From positions 1 through 39,388 of the forward strand of contig NZ_CADCST010000074.1 of the NCBI RefSeq assembly GCF_902804485.1: a DNA stretch of 39,388 bases, given 5' to 3'. The notes under the pieces are model-generated. The model worked only from the letters and a program-made list of their open reading frames with translations, did not search any database and was not told where the DNA came from. Source of the DNA: Flavobacterium collinsii (lineage in GTDB: Bacteria > Bacteroidota > Bacteroidia > Flavobacteriales > Flavobacteriaceae). Both the position numbers and the translations under genes were made by a program. Positions 33,156-39,388 of the stretch are shown here, one piece after another. Position 1 is the stretch's first letter. Every line of letters starts with the position of its first letter.

Positions 33156-34153
33156 GCTGCAATTTCTTTATTGAATTTCTTAATCAGTTTAATAAACATT
33201 ATAATTGAACCTATAAAATACAATGGGAGAAGTAAAATAAGTAATTCCCAAACGTCTGAAAAATCAATATGATCAAAAATTCGAAACAAAATTATATTAA
33301 GTCCAATATAGGCGTAGACGATTGTAAAAACATACAGCGAAATTGCTTTAAACTGATAACTGACCTTATAAAAGTAGTAGGAAGAACCAGCTAGTAACAC
33401 TGCAAAAAGTAACCAGATACCATCCTCAAAATAACCTGTCAAATTATGAATTAGTGCAATACTGGTGATATGTAAAGCAAAGGTAAGATAGATAATACTG
33501 AAGTGTGTTTTTAACTGAACTCTCGAGCTATAAACAGTCCACAAAACAAGTAGAACTCCCAACATAATTGCTGAGTAACTCAAATTTTGATCGGCATAAA
33601 AATTACTGTTGTTGAGTAAATCCTGTGGTGCAACCGAAAGCCCCATATAAGCCGCCAAACCAGTAATTCCGATTGTTAAGACGCTTTTATTGTCAAAGTA
33701 ATAAGCACAAAAGAAACTCACCAGAGTTGGAATTAGTGTTGCCAGTCCGTAATGAGTTCCGAAAGGCTTGTATTGAAATTGCAAATAACCAATAAAGATA
33801 CAGGTAAGTACATTGGCCGTCAGGACTAGGTATTCTAAAACCGGATGCTCAAAAGCCGTTTCTGTTCTTTGAAATCCTTTTGCGTTTTTAAAGCAAAAGT
33901 AAAAACAAACACCTATAACAATCAATAATAAGGACAGAATCGTAATATGTCCGATTGTATCTATATTTTTGTAAATTAAAATTCCGATTCCTGAAGTAAA
34001 TGATAGTACAGACAAGTACAGAAATAGCTTTAGTTCCGCATTTAGCGAAAAAATAGCCAAACTGCGATAGGAAGTTATTTCCTGATACTGCTTTTCGCTT
34101 ATTAAATTTCTTTCTAAAAGCGCTTTAGTGGCTTGATCATCAAACTTATTCAT
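33152..34153 (-). CDS. DUF2157 domain membrane protein
   Basis: 333 residues. The N-terminal cytoplasmic DUF2157-type helix-hairpin reads MNKFDDQATKALLERNLISEKQYQEI, followed by about ten hydrophobic helices. The frame can be opened nine codons earlier from TTG, but ATG at 34151-34153 fits the family start. The last four bases (ATGA) are shared with the next gene. No enzymatic motif is seen; function unknown. It is the first gene of a two-gene unit with a TATTTTTG promoter. Confidence 0.78.
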   Translation of the reverse strand: MNKFDDQATKALLERNLISEKQYQEITSYRSLAIFSLNAELKLFLYLSVLSFTSGIGILIYKNIDTIGHITILSLLLIVIGVCFYFCFKNAKGFQRTETAFEHPVLEYLVLTANVLTCIFIGYLQFQYKPFGTHYGLATLIPTLVSFFCAYYFDNKSVLTIGITGLAAYMGLSVAPQDLLNNSNFYADQNLSYSAIMLGVLLVLWTVYSSRVQLKTHFSIIYLTFALHITSIALIHNLTGYFEDGIWLLFAVLLAGSSYYFYKVSYQFKAISLYVFTIVYAYIGLNIILFRIFDHIDFSDVWELLILLLPLYFIGSIIMFIKLIKKFNKEIAA

Positions 34154-34177
34154 AGTTACTTTTATAAAACTGTAAAT

Positions 34178-34207
34178 CAAAAATAGTGTTTTTCTTTTAT
34201 TAGTAAA
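34178..34207 (-). promoter_or_regulatory. Promoter of the DUF2157 pair
   Basis: Minus-strand TATTTTTG (34178-34185) with TTTA (one mismatch to TTTG) 18 bp upstream at 34204-34207. It is 25 bases upstream of the ATG. Confidence 0.5.
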
Positions 34208-34355
34208 ATGATTATTGTAAAATGTGAGATGCTGGATGTGAGCTAAAAAACAAAATCCCGAATTTAAAAAATTCGGGATTTTGTTTTTTAGCTATAACAA
34301 TTGAGATATTTTACTTTTCACATTTTACAATCAACATTTTACATCTCACAATTAA
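34203..34355. repeat. Mirrored 7-bp phased arrays flanking a 25-bp hairpin
   Basis: Left arm 34203-34240: successive heptamers such as GTAAAAT, GATTATT, GTAAAAT, GTGAGAT, GCTGGAT. Right arm about 34315-34355: TTTTCAC, ATTTTAC, AATCAAC, ATTTTAC, ATCTCAC, AATTAAC. The right words are largely reverse complements of the left ones, so the arrays face each other across the hairpin at 34241-34293. Confidence 0.75.
34241..34293. terminator. argH terminator, 25-bp perfect hairpin
   Basis: 34241-34265 and 34269-34293 are perfect 25-bp complements (core AAATCCCGAATTT) with only a 3-nt loop; T6 runs lie inside the arms on both strands. It ends the arg cluster on the minus strand, ~66 bases past argH. 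The stem is unusually long. Confidence 0.88.
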
Positions 34356-34358
34356 CAA

Positions 34359-35639
34359 TTAGTAAGCTACTTTCATTTTGTCTTTTATCGCATTCAGACA
34401 TAAGTTATTGATACTGCCTTCATGCGTGTGTTTTGTTTCTTTAGGAGATTCGTAAGTTCCGGCCTCCAATTGTTCTGCAACTGCTTTGTAAGCGTCTCTG
34501 AAAGGCATACCCGCCACTACCATTTCGTTTAAAGTGTCTACTGTAAACAAATAATCGTATTTTTTATCTTTTAATATGTTGTCTTTTACGGTAATGTCTT
34601 TTACAGAAAAAATAGCAATATCCAAACACGCTTTTAAGTTTTGAATTGCAGGAAATAAACCTTCTTTTAAAAGTTGTAAATCTCTATGATAGCCGCTTGG
34701 CAAGTTATTGGTAATTAACGTAATTTCATACGGAAGTGCCTGAATCTTATTACACTTTCCTCTGATTAATTCGAATACATCCGGGTTTTTCTTGTGAGGC
34801 ATGATACTGGAACCTGTTGTAAGATGTGCCGGAAGACCAATAAAGTCAAAGTTCTGACTCATATACAAACAAACATCCATTGCAAATTTTGATAATGTAC
34901 CCGCAACGCTTGTCATGGCAAAAGCTACAGTTTTCTCTGCTTTACCACGGCTCATTTGAGCTGCTACGGCATTGTATTTTAATGTTTCAAATCCTAGCTC
35001 CTGAGTCGTAAAGGTTCTGTTGATAGGAAACGAACTTCCATATCCTGCAGCTGATCCCAACGGATTCTGATCTACCACTTTTGAGGCTGCATTTAACATC
35101 GTGATATCATCAATTAAACTTTCAGCATAAGCAGAAAACCACATTCCGAATGACGATGGCATTGCGATCTGCAAATGTGTGTATCCCGGTAATAAAACAT
35201 TTTGATGTTTCTCTGCCGATTCCATCAACAAATCAAATAGTGTTTTTACCTGTTCTTTTATTGCTTTTACTTCGTCTTTTAAATACAAATGTACATCCAC
35301 TAAAACCTGATCGTTTCGCGAACGTGCCGTATGGATTTTTTTTCCGGCATCACCAAGTTTTATGGTGAGTAAATACTCTATTTTGGAATGTACGTCTTCA
35401 AAACTGTCTTCTATTTCGAATTTCCCAACCGCAATATCTGCTATGATTTCATTTAATGCATCAACCAAAGAAGTTGTTTCTTCCTGAGTTAATAAACCTA
35501 TTTGACCAAGCATTTTGGCATGCGCGATTGAACCTAAAGCATCATATTTTGCTAAAACTAAATCCAGTTCACGGTCGTTTCCAACCGTAAAATGCTCGAT
35601 TTGTTTGTCTGTTGGTATTCCTTTTTCCCAAAGTTTCAT
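34359..35639 (-). CDS. argH: Argininosuccinate lyase
   Basis: 426-residue fumarase/aspartase-superfamily enzyme for the last step of arginine synthesis: argininosuccinate to arginine plus fumarate. Visible are IHTARSRNDQV (102-112), GYTHLQIAMPSSFG with catalytic-region H155, and signature GSSIMPHKKNPDVFE (276-290) on the catalytic Ser loop. It is shorter than the ~460-residue proteobacterial enzyme, mainly at the C-terminus, but all motifs are present. ATG start. It is the last gene of the arg cluster, with a strong terminator. Confidence 0.94.
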   Translation of the reverse strand: MKLWEKGIPTDKQIEHFTVGNDRELDLVLAKYDALGSIAHAKMLGQIGLLTQEETTSLVDALNEIIADIAVGKFEIEDSFEDVHSKIEYLLTIKLGDAGKKIHTARSRNDQVLVDVHLYLKDEVKAIKEQVKTLFDLLMESAEKHQNVLLPGYTHLQIAMPSSFGMWFSAYAESLIDDITMLNAASKVVDQNPLGSAAGYGSSFPINRTFTTQELGFETLKYNAVAAQMSRGKAEKTVAFAMTSVAGTLSKFAMDVCLYMSQNFDFIGLPAHLTTGSSIMPHKKNPDVFELIRGKCNKIQALPYEITLITNNLPSGYHRDLQLLKEGLFPAIQNLKACLDIAIFSVKDITVKDNILKDKKYDYLFTVDTLNEMVVAGMPFRDAYKAVAEQLEAGTYESPKETKHTHEGSINNLCLNAIKDKMKVAY

Positions 35640-35735
35640 AAGATGTATGTTTTTTGTTTCACAGAGCTACTCAAAGAGTCTCAGAGATTCACAAAGTTCT
35701 TGTTTTATTCTATGTTTCTTATTTCCTGATTGCCA

Positions 35736-35862
35736 TAGCCCCGATAGCGGTGGAAATTCTTTTATTTTTTTCTTTAAAAAAATAAAAGATTACTTCACTT
35801 AATTCTCATTTTAATCGGAGTTCAGTGAACTTCGTTTGGAACGGATAGCGGGAAATAGCTCC
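35736..35862 (+). ncRNA. Second copy of the GCCCCGATAG structured element
   Basis: GCCCCGATAGCGG at 35738 opens the element. A perfect inner stem, TCTTTTATTTTTT (35759-35771) with AAAAAAATAAAAGA (35776-35789), follows, then GGAGTTCAGTGAACTTC (a small palindrome) and the closing GGATAGCGGGAAATAGC. The start and end match the 24300 copy, while the inner arms differ in sequence but keep pairing, as expected of a conserved structure. It sits between argE and argH on the strand opposite to those genes. Confidence 0.45.
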
Positions 35863-35871
35863 TAATAAATA

Positions 35872-36942
35872 TTATAATTTAAAAAAATCGGTTAGTATTT
35901 TGATATACAAATCGACTCCTTCTTCTATTTCATTTATAAAAATAAATTCGTCAGCTGAATGTGAACGTAGTGTTTCTCCAGGCCCTAGTTTTAAGGACTG
36001 GCAACTCAAAACAGACTGATCTGAAAGTGTTGGCGAACCATAAGTTGTTCTTCCCAGAGCGATTCCGGCTTGTACTAAACCATGTGCAACCGGAATTGAC
36101 GAAGCATTGAGATGCATAGATCTTGGCGTCACTTCGGCATTTACATTGGCTCTTACTACTTCCAGAATCTCTGTATTCGAGTAACAGTCAGTTACGCGAA
36201 TATCAACCACTAAATCGCATTCAGACGGTACTACGTTGTGCTGTTTTCCTGCGCTGATTTGTGTTACAGTCATTTTTACAGGACCTAAAACATCAGAGAT
36301 TTTATCGAATTTATAGTTTTTAAACCATTCCATTACAGGAATTGATTTGTAAATTGAATTATCATCATTTTGGTGTGCTGCATGGCTTGCAGTTCCTTTG
36401 ACTTTTACATCTAAAACCAGCAACCCTTTTTCGGCAACAGCCAATTGCATTAAAGTAGGCTCACCAACGATAGCGCAATCTAATTCCGGCAAATGCTTTA
36501 AAACGCTGTTTAAACCATTTTTTCCGCTGCTTTCTTCTTCGGCAGAAGCTACAACAACAATATTATGTGATAAGTTTTGATTTTCGTAAAAATACACGAA
36601 TGTGGCTAGTAATGAGACCAAGCATCCTCCGGCATCATTACTTCCTAAACCAAATAATTTCCCTTCTTTTTCGATGGCTTTAAACGGATCATTTGTATAA
36701 GCCTGATTGGGTTTTACGGTATCATGGTGGGAGTTTAATAAAAGTGTTGGTTTGTTTTCGTCGAAATACTTGTTGAAAGCCCACACATTATTGTTTTCTC
36801 TTTGAAAAGGAATCTCATTTTGATTGAACCAATTTTCGATTAAAAGGGCTGTTTGGTCTTCTTCACTTGAAAAGGAAGGAGTTTCGATAAGGCTTTTTAA
36901 TAAACTAATTGCTTCCTGGGTAAGCGTTGCAATATTTTTCAT
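35872..36942 (-). CDS. argE: M20-family deacylase, likely acylornithine/acylcitrulline deacetylase
   Basis: 356-residue dinuclear zinc peptidase-fold enzyme, expected to remove the acyl group from N-acylcitrulline or N-acylornithine. Metal and catalytic residues are H72 and D74 (NSHHDTVKP), D103 (GLGSNDAGG), and E136/E137 (SAEEESSG), with a dimerisation domain from ~165 to 275. A GTG 12 codons upstream is possible, but ATG at 36940-36942 matches the start MKNIATLTQEAI. Position between argB and argH supports an arginine role; the acyl group is set by the carbamoyltransferase upstream. Confidence 0.87.
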   Translation of the reverse strand: MKNIATLTQEAISLLKSLIETPSFSSEEDQTALLIENWFNQNEIPFQRENNNVWAFNKYFDENKPTLLLNSHHDTVKPNQAYTNDPFKAIEKEGKLFGLGSNDAGGCLVSLLATFVYFYENQNLSHNIVVVASAEEESSGKNGLNSVLKHLPELDCAIVGEPTLMQLAVAEKGLLVLDVKVKGTASHAAHQNDDNSIYKSIPVMEWFKNYKFDKISDVLGPVKMTVTQISAGKQHNVVPSECDLVVDIRVTDCYSNTEILEVVRANVNAEVTPRSMHLNASSIPVAHGLVQAGIALGRTTYGSPTLSDQSVLSCQSLKLGPGETLRSHSADEFIFINEIEEGVDLYIKILTDFFKL

Positions 36943-37066
36943 AGTTATGGTTTCTTTGCCGTGAAGGCTCGAAGTCACAAAGTTTTTAATTGAATCTGTG
37001 ACATTTTTAGTTTGCGCAAATTTCTTAAATTAATATTTAAAATGCTTTGCGTGATGTGCTTTTTTT

Positions 37067-37132
37067 GCCACGAATTACACAAATTTTTACTAATTTTTAT
37101 TTTCATTCTCGAAAATTCGTGTAATTGGTGGC
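37067..37132. repeat. Inverted repeat between argB and argE
   Basis: GCCACGAATTACACAAATTTT (37067-37087) and AAAATTCGTGTAATTGGTGGC (37112-37132) are 21-bp arms with two mismatches around a 24-nt loop. The element lies in the spacer of the arg cluster and could act as a processing or partial-termination hairpin. Confidence 0.78.
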
Positions 37133-37140
37133 AACCAATT

Positions 37141-37914
37141 TTATAACGTAATCGTTGTATGTAAAACATCAGGGTTTTGAAGCATTTTATGATGCCCAAT
37201 TTTGATTTTCTGTACCCCTCTAGATAAACTATTGAAGCAATTATCCAGTTTTGGAATCATTCCGGAATGGATAACTTTTTCAGCTTTTAGCTTATTATAC
37301 AATACTTCGTTGATTTGGGTTATTACAGATGAATCGTCTTCTGAATCTTGTAAAACTCCTTGTTTTTCGAAACAATAGGTTAGTGTAACATCAAAAAATT
37401 CAGACAAAGCAATAGACAATTCGCTTGCGATGGTATCGGCATTAGTGTTTAACAATTGTCCGTTTTTGTCGTGTGTTATCGCGCAAAAAACAGGAACAAT
37501 TCCGGTTTCTAATAAGGTAGTCAATAATTTGGTATTAACTTGTTTTACATCGCCTACAAAACCATAATCGATTGTGGGATGATTTCGTTTCACCGATTGT
37601 ATCAGATTCCCGTCGGCACCTGAAAAACCAATTGCGTTATTGTCTTTGGCTTGCAATTGCGCTACAATATGCTTGTTGATTTGACCTGCGTAGATCATTA
37701 CCACAACATCAAGCATCGGAGCATCTGTAATTCGGCGTCCATCAATCATTTGCGGCACCAAACCAATACTCTGTGCCATTTTTGTAGCCGATTTTCCACC
37801 GCCATGAACTAAAACTTTATGTCCTTCGATTTTAGAAAAATCGGTTAAGAATTGCTCTAATTCGTGTGGATTATCGATGATGTTTCCACCAATTTTTATT
37901 ACTGATACTTGCAT
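37141..37914 (-). CDS. argB: Acetylglutamate kinase (or acylglutamate kinase)
   Basis: 257-residue amino-acid kinase-fold enzyme phosphorylating N-acylglutamate, the second step of arginine synthesis. KIGGNIID (7-14) binds phosphate, LVHGGGKSATKM (35-46) is the nucleotide/substrate loop, and LLNTNADTIASELSIALS near 155-172 is the acetylglutamate-site segment. It lacks the N-terminal helix extension found in arginine-inhibited hexameric kinases, so feedback inhibition by arginine is not evident. ATG start. Located between argF' and argE. Confidence 0.92.
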   Translation of the reverse strand: MQVSVIKIGGNIIDNPHELEQFLTDFSKIEGHKVLVHGGGKSATKMAQSIGLVPQMIDGRRITDAPMLDVVVMIYAGQINKHIVAQLQAKDNNAIGFSGADGNLIQSVKRNHPTIDYGFVGDVKQVNTKLLTTLLETGIVPVFCAITHDKNGQLLNTNADTIASELSIALSEFFDVTLTYCFEKQGVLQDSEDDSSVITQINEVLYNKLKAEKVIHSGMIPKLDNCFNSLSRGVQKIKIGHHKMLQNPDVLHTTITL

Positions 37915-37921
37915 ATTTATT

Positions 37922-38016
37922 AATAGGTTCAGAGGTTCAGAGGTTCAGAGGAACAAAGGCTTTTTTTTTAGGTTTGAAGCCTATGAGCCTTTGCAACTTT
38001 GTGCCTTTGTACCTCA
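37922..38016. repeat. 8-bp tandem plus inverted repeat upstream of argB
   Basis: Three copies of GGTTCAGA (from ~37926) lead into GAGGAACAAAGGC, which is mirrored by GCCTTTGTACCTC at 38004-38016 (one mismatch). The pair could form a large hairpin in the argF'-argB spacer. Confidence 0.72.
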
Positions 38017-38018
38017 AA

Positions 38019-38966
38019 TTAAAGCTTCTTCAAAATCTTCTGCAAAACCAATTGTGCCGAAAAAGTTCTGTTGTTTGCTTGCTGAATTACGATTGAATTT
38101 TCTCCGTCTAAAACTTCATCGCTTACAATTACGTTACGACGAACCGGAAGACAGTGCATGAATTTTCCATTGTTCGTTAAAGCCATTTTTTCGGCCGTAA
38201 CGGTCCAATTTGGATCTATGTTGGTTACTTTTCCGTAGTCATTAAAATTACTCCAGTTTTTAACGTAAACGAAATCGGCATTTTCAAACGCTTTATCCTG
38301 ATCGTATTCGATTTTGCAATCTTTTGTGATTTCGGGACTTAGTTCGTAACCTTCCGGATGCGTGATTACAAAATCCATATCTTTTTGCATCTGCATCATT
38401 TCTACAAATGAATTGGCAACAGCCTGAGGCAATGCTTTTGGATGCGGTGCCCACGAAAGCACTACTTTCGGTTTATGTTTGGTTTTGTATTCTTCCATTG
38501 TAATGGCATCCGCTAAAGACTGCATCGGATGGCGAACAGCGCTTTCCATGTTTACAATTGGCACTGTTGCATGTTTTAAAAAGCCTGAGATTACGGTTTC
38601 GGCATAATCTTTTTCTTTGTCTACCAAGCCTGCAAAAGCACGAATGGCAATAATGTCACAATATTGAGATACCACTTCGGCAGCTTCTTTGATATGCTCT
38701 GAAGCACCGGAATTCATAATAGCTCCATCTTCAAACTCTAAGGTCCAGCCTTCGTTAGTAAAGTTCATCACCATGACATTCATCCCTAGGTTCATGGCCG
38801 CTTTCTGAGTACTCAGACGCGTTCTTAAACTTGGATTAAAAAATAACATCCCTAAGGTTTTATTCTTCCCTAAGTTTTGATTTTTAAGTGGGTTCTTTTT
38901 GATTTTTAACGCACTTTTTACCCATTTTGATAATGAGTCGATATCTTGTATTGAAATATAATTCAT
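38019..38966 (-). CDS. argF': Acylornithine carbamoyltransferase (argF' type)
   Basis: 315-residue transcarbamylase of the Bacteroidota type that acts on N-acylated ornithine (N-succinyl in Bacteroides, N-acetyl in Xanthomonas) instead of free ornithine. Carbamoyl-phosphate binding: FNPSLRTRLS (43-52) and HPMQSLAD. The HCLPVRRN motif is near 270. By alignment from memory with Bacteroides fragilis N-succinylornithine transcarbamylase, its specificity residue Pro90 corresponds here to Ser89 (in SGASEHIKEA); the acetyl-specific enzymes have Glu. So the acyl group cannot be assigned. ATG start. First gene of argF'-argB-argE-argH in this window; earlier arg genes are presumably further right. Confidence 0.9.
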   Translation of the reverse strand: MNYISIQDIDSLSKWVKSALKIKKNPLKNQNLGKNKTLGMLFFNPSLRTRLSTQKAAMNLGMNVMVMNFTNEGWTLEFEDGAIMNSGASEHIKEAAEVVSQYCDIIAIRAFAGLVDKEKDYAETVISGFLKHATVPIVNMESAVRHPMQSLADAITMEEYKTKHKPKVVLSWAPHPKALPQAVANSFVEMMQMQKDMDFVITHPEGYELSPEITKDCKIEYDQDKAFENADFVYVKNWSNFNDYGKVTNIDPNWTVTAEKMALTNNGKFMHCLPVRRNVIVSDEVLDGENSIVIQQANNRTFSAQLVLQKILKKL

Positions 38967-38999
38967 GTCTTTTTGATTTCTATTTGTTGTCTAAAATTA

Positions 39000-39051
39000 G
39001 ACGCGGATTAAACTGATTCGCTTCGCGAAGACGCAGATTAACGCGGATTTT
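39000..39051. repeat. CGCGGATT-type palindromic repeat
   Basis: GACGCGGATTAAACTGATT followed by the palindrome TTCGCTTCGCGAA and GACGCAGATTAACGCGGATT. It is the same family as the 22389-22540 element. It fills the whole spacer between the GxxExxY stop codon and the argF' start. Confidence 0.78.
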
Positions 39052-39388
39052 TTATATTCTTAATTTTCTATTATTCTCAAATATTTTTCGTCTAAATTCT
39101 GGTTTTGTTCCAAAATTTAGAAGTAAACCTACTTCGCAGTCTGTGCCTTTTAAATAGTTTAAAATCTGATTTTCAAACTCCACTGCGATATAATCAGCTG
39201 TTTTTAATTCTAAAATAATTAAATCTTCCACTATTAAATCCGCATAATATTCTCCTACTTTTAGTCCCTTATAATATACGATGATTTTCTTCTGAGCTTC
39301 AACGTTAAGCCCCTTATTTTTTAATTCGAGATACAATGAATTTTGATAAACTCTTTCTAAAAAACCATATCCCAATTCATTATAAACT
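39052..39388 (-). CDS. GxxExxY protein, partial (PD-(D/E)XK nuclease-like)
   Basis: The 3' part, ~112 codons, of a GxxExxY-family gene whose start lies beyond the window. The reading frame is open to the right edge: before the internal TTG at 39375 it reads ...VYNE, giving the family hallmark NELGYGFLERVY. Downstream, YYADLIVEDLIILELKTAD contains the D..ExK pattern of the PD-(D/E)XK nuclease superfamily. Such proteins are short (~125 aa) and of unknown biological role. It lies directly upstream of argF' on the same strand with an ~85-bp palindromic-repeat spacer. Confidence 0.85.
   Translation of the reverse strand, partial: VYNELGYGFLERVYQNSLYLELKNKGLNVEAQKKIIVYYKGLKVGEYYADLIVEDLIILELKTADYIAVEFENQILNYLKGTDCEVGLLLNFGTKPEFRRKIFENNRKLRI

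Noticed and set aside
36975..37199. 74-codon minus-strand ORF between argB and argE
   Set aside because: It overlaps the argB 3' end and runs through an inverted repeat, with no recognisable protein features.

Overview
The window looks like chromosomal DNA from a Flavobacterium-type member of the Bacteroidota. The evidence is AT-rich intergenic DNA, promoters of the TTTG-N19-TAnnTTTG type with weak Shine-Dalgarno sequences, a type IX secretion (T9SS) sorting domain, lipoproteins with an acidic/Asn-rich +2 region, a bacillithiol-linked YtxJ protein, and a Bacteroidota-type acylornithine carbamoyltransferase in an arginine cluster. I found no rRNA, tRNA, CRISPR array, integrase or transposase. 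Most genes are core metabolism; the less ordinary material is in the gaps and in a small surface-protein cluster.

Layout. 0.1-2.4 kb: an acyl-CoA dehydrogenase/oxidase. 2.4-3.1 kb: a gene-free repeat island. 3.1-5.6 kb: a divergent EamA exporter and MocR regulator pair. 5.8-9.7 kb: a minus-strand block with an OmpR-type two-component system, a universal-stress-like protein and a bestrophin channel. 10-11.4 kb: aspartate ammonia-lyase. 11.7-17.8 kb: a Cys-rich pentapeptide-repeat protein, a GNAT acetyltransferase, GMP reductase, the tRNA hydroxylase MiaE, GlyA and (divergent) fumarylacetoacetase. 18-23.5 kb: agmatine deiminase and N-carbamoylputrescine amidase, separated by two plus-strand envelope genes (a beta-propeller lipoprotein and an OmpA-family porin). 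23.7-25.6 kb: a small lipoprotein, a DUF808 membrane protein and a 39-residue membrane miniprotein. 25.8-28.5 kb: a T9SS-sorted protein and two tandem leucine-rich-repeat-like secreted paralogues. 28.6-31.2 kb: ClpB. 31.4-34.2 kb: YtxJ and a translationally coupled DUF2157 pair. 34.4-39 kb: arginine biosynthesis genes argF'-argB-argE-argH, with a partial GxxExxY gene just upstream.

How the genes fit together. Arginine made by the right-hand cluster could in principle be decarboxylated to agmatine and turned into putrescine by AguA and AguB, so two ends of one nitrogen route lie in this window; an arginine decarboxylase is not present here. AspA, argininosuccinate lyase and fumarylacetoacetase all release fumarate. 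The EamA/MocR pair and the sensor/regulator/channel block look like self-contained regulatory modules.

Most notable points. (1) Phased short-unit arrays (7-, 8-, 14- and 16-bp units) recur in gaps, preferentially at 3' ends and convergent junctions. (2) Two LRR-like paralogues have near-identical heads and diverged tails, and carry a scar that dates the duplication to after the T9SS gene was in place. (3) The residue that sets acetyl/succinyl specificity in acylornithine carbamoyltransferases appears to be Ser. (4) Two copies of a structured intergenic element begin with GCCCCGATAG. (5) An unlisted 39-residue Gly/Cys membrane protein is present. I did not see a clear new defence or mobile system.
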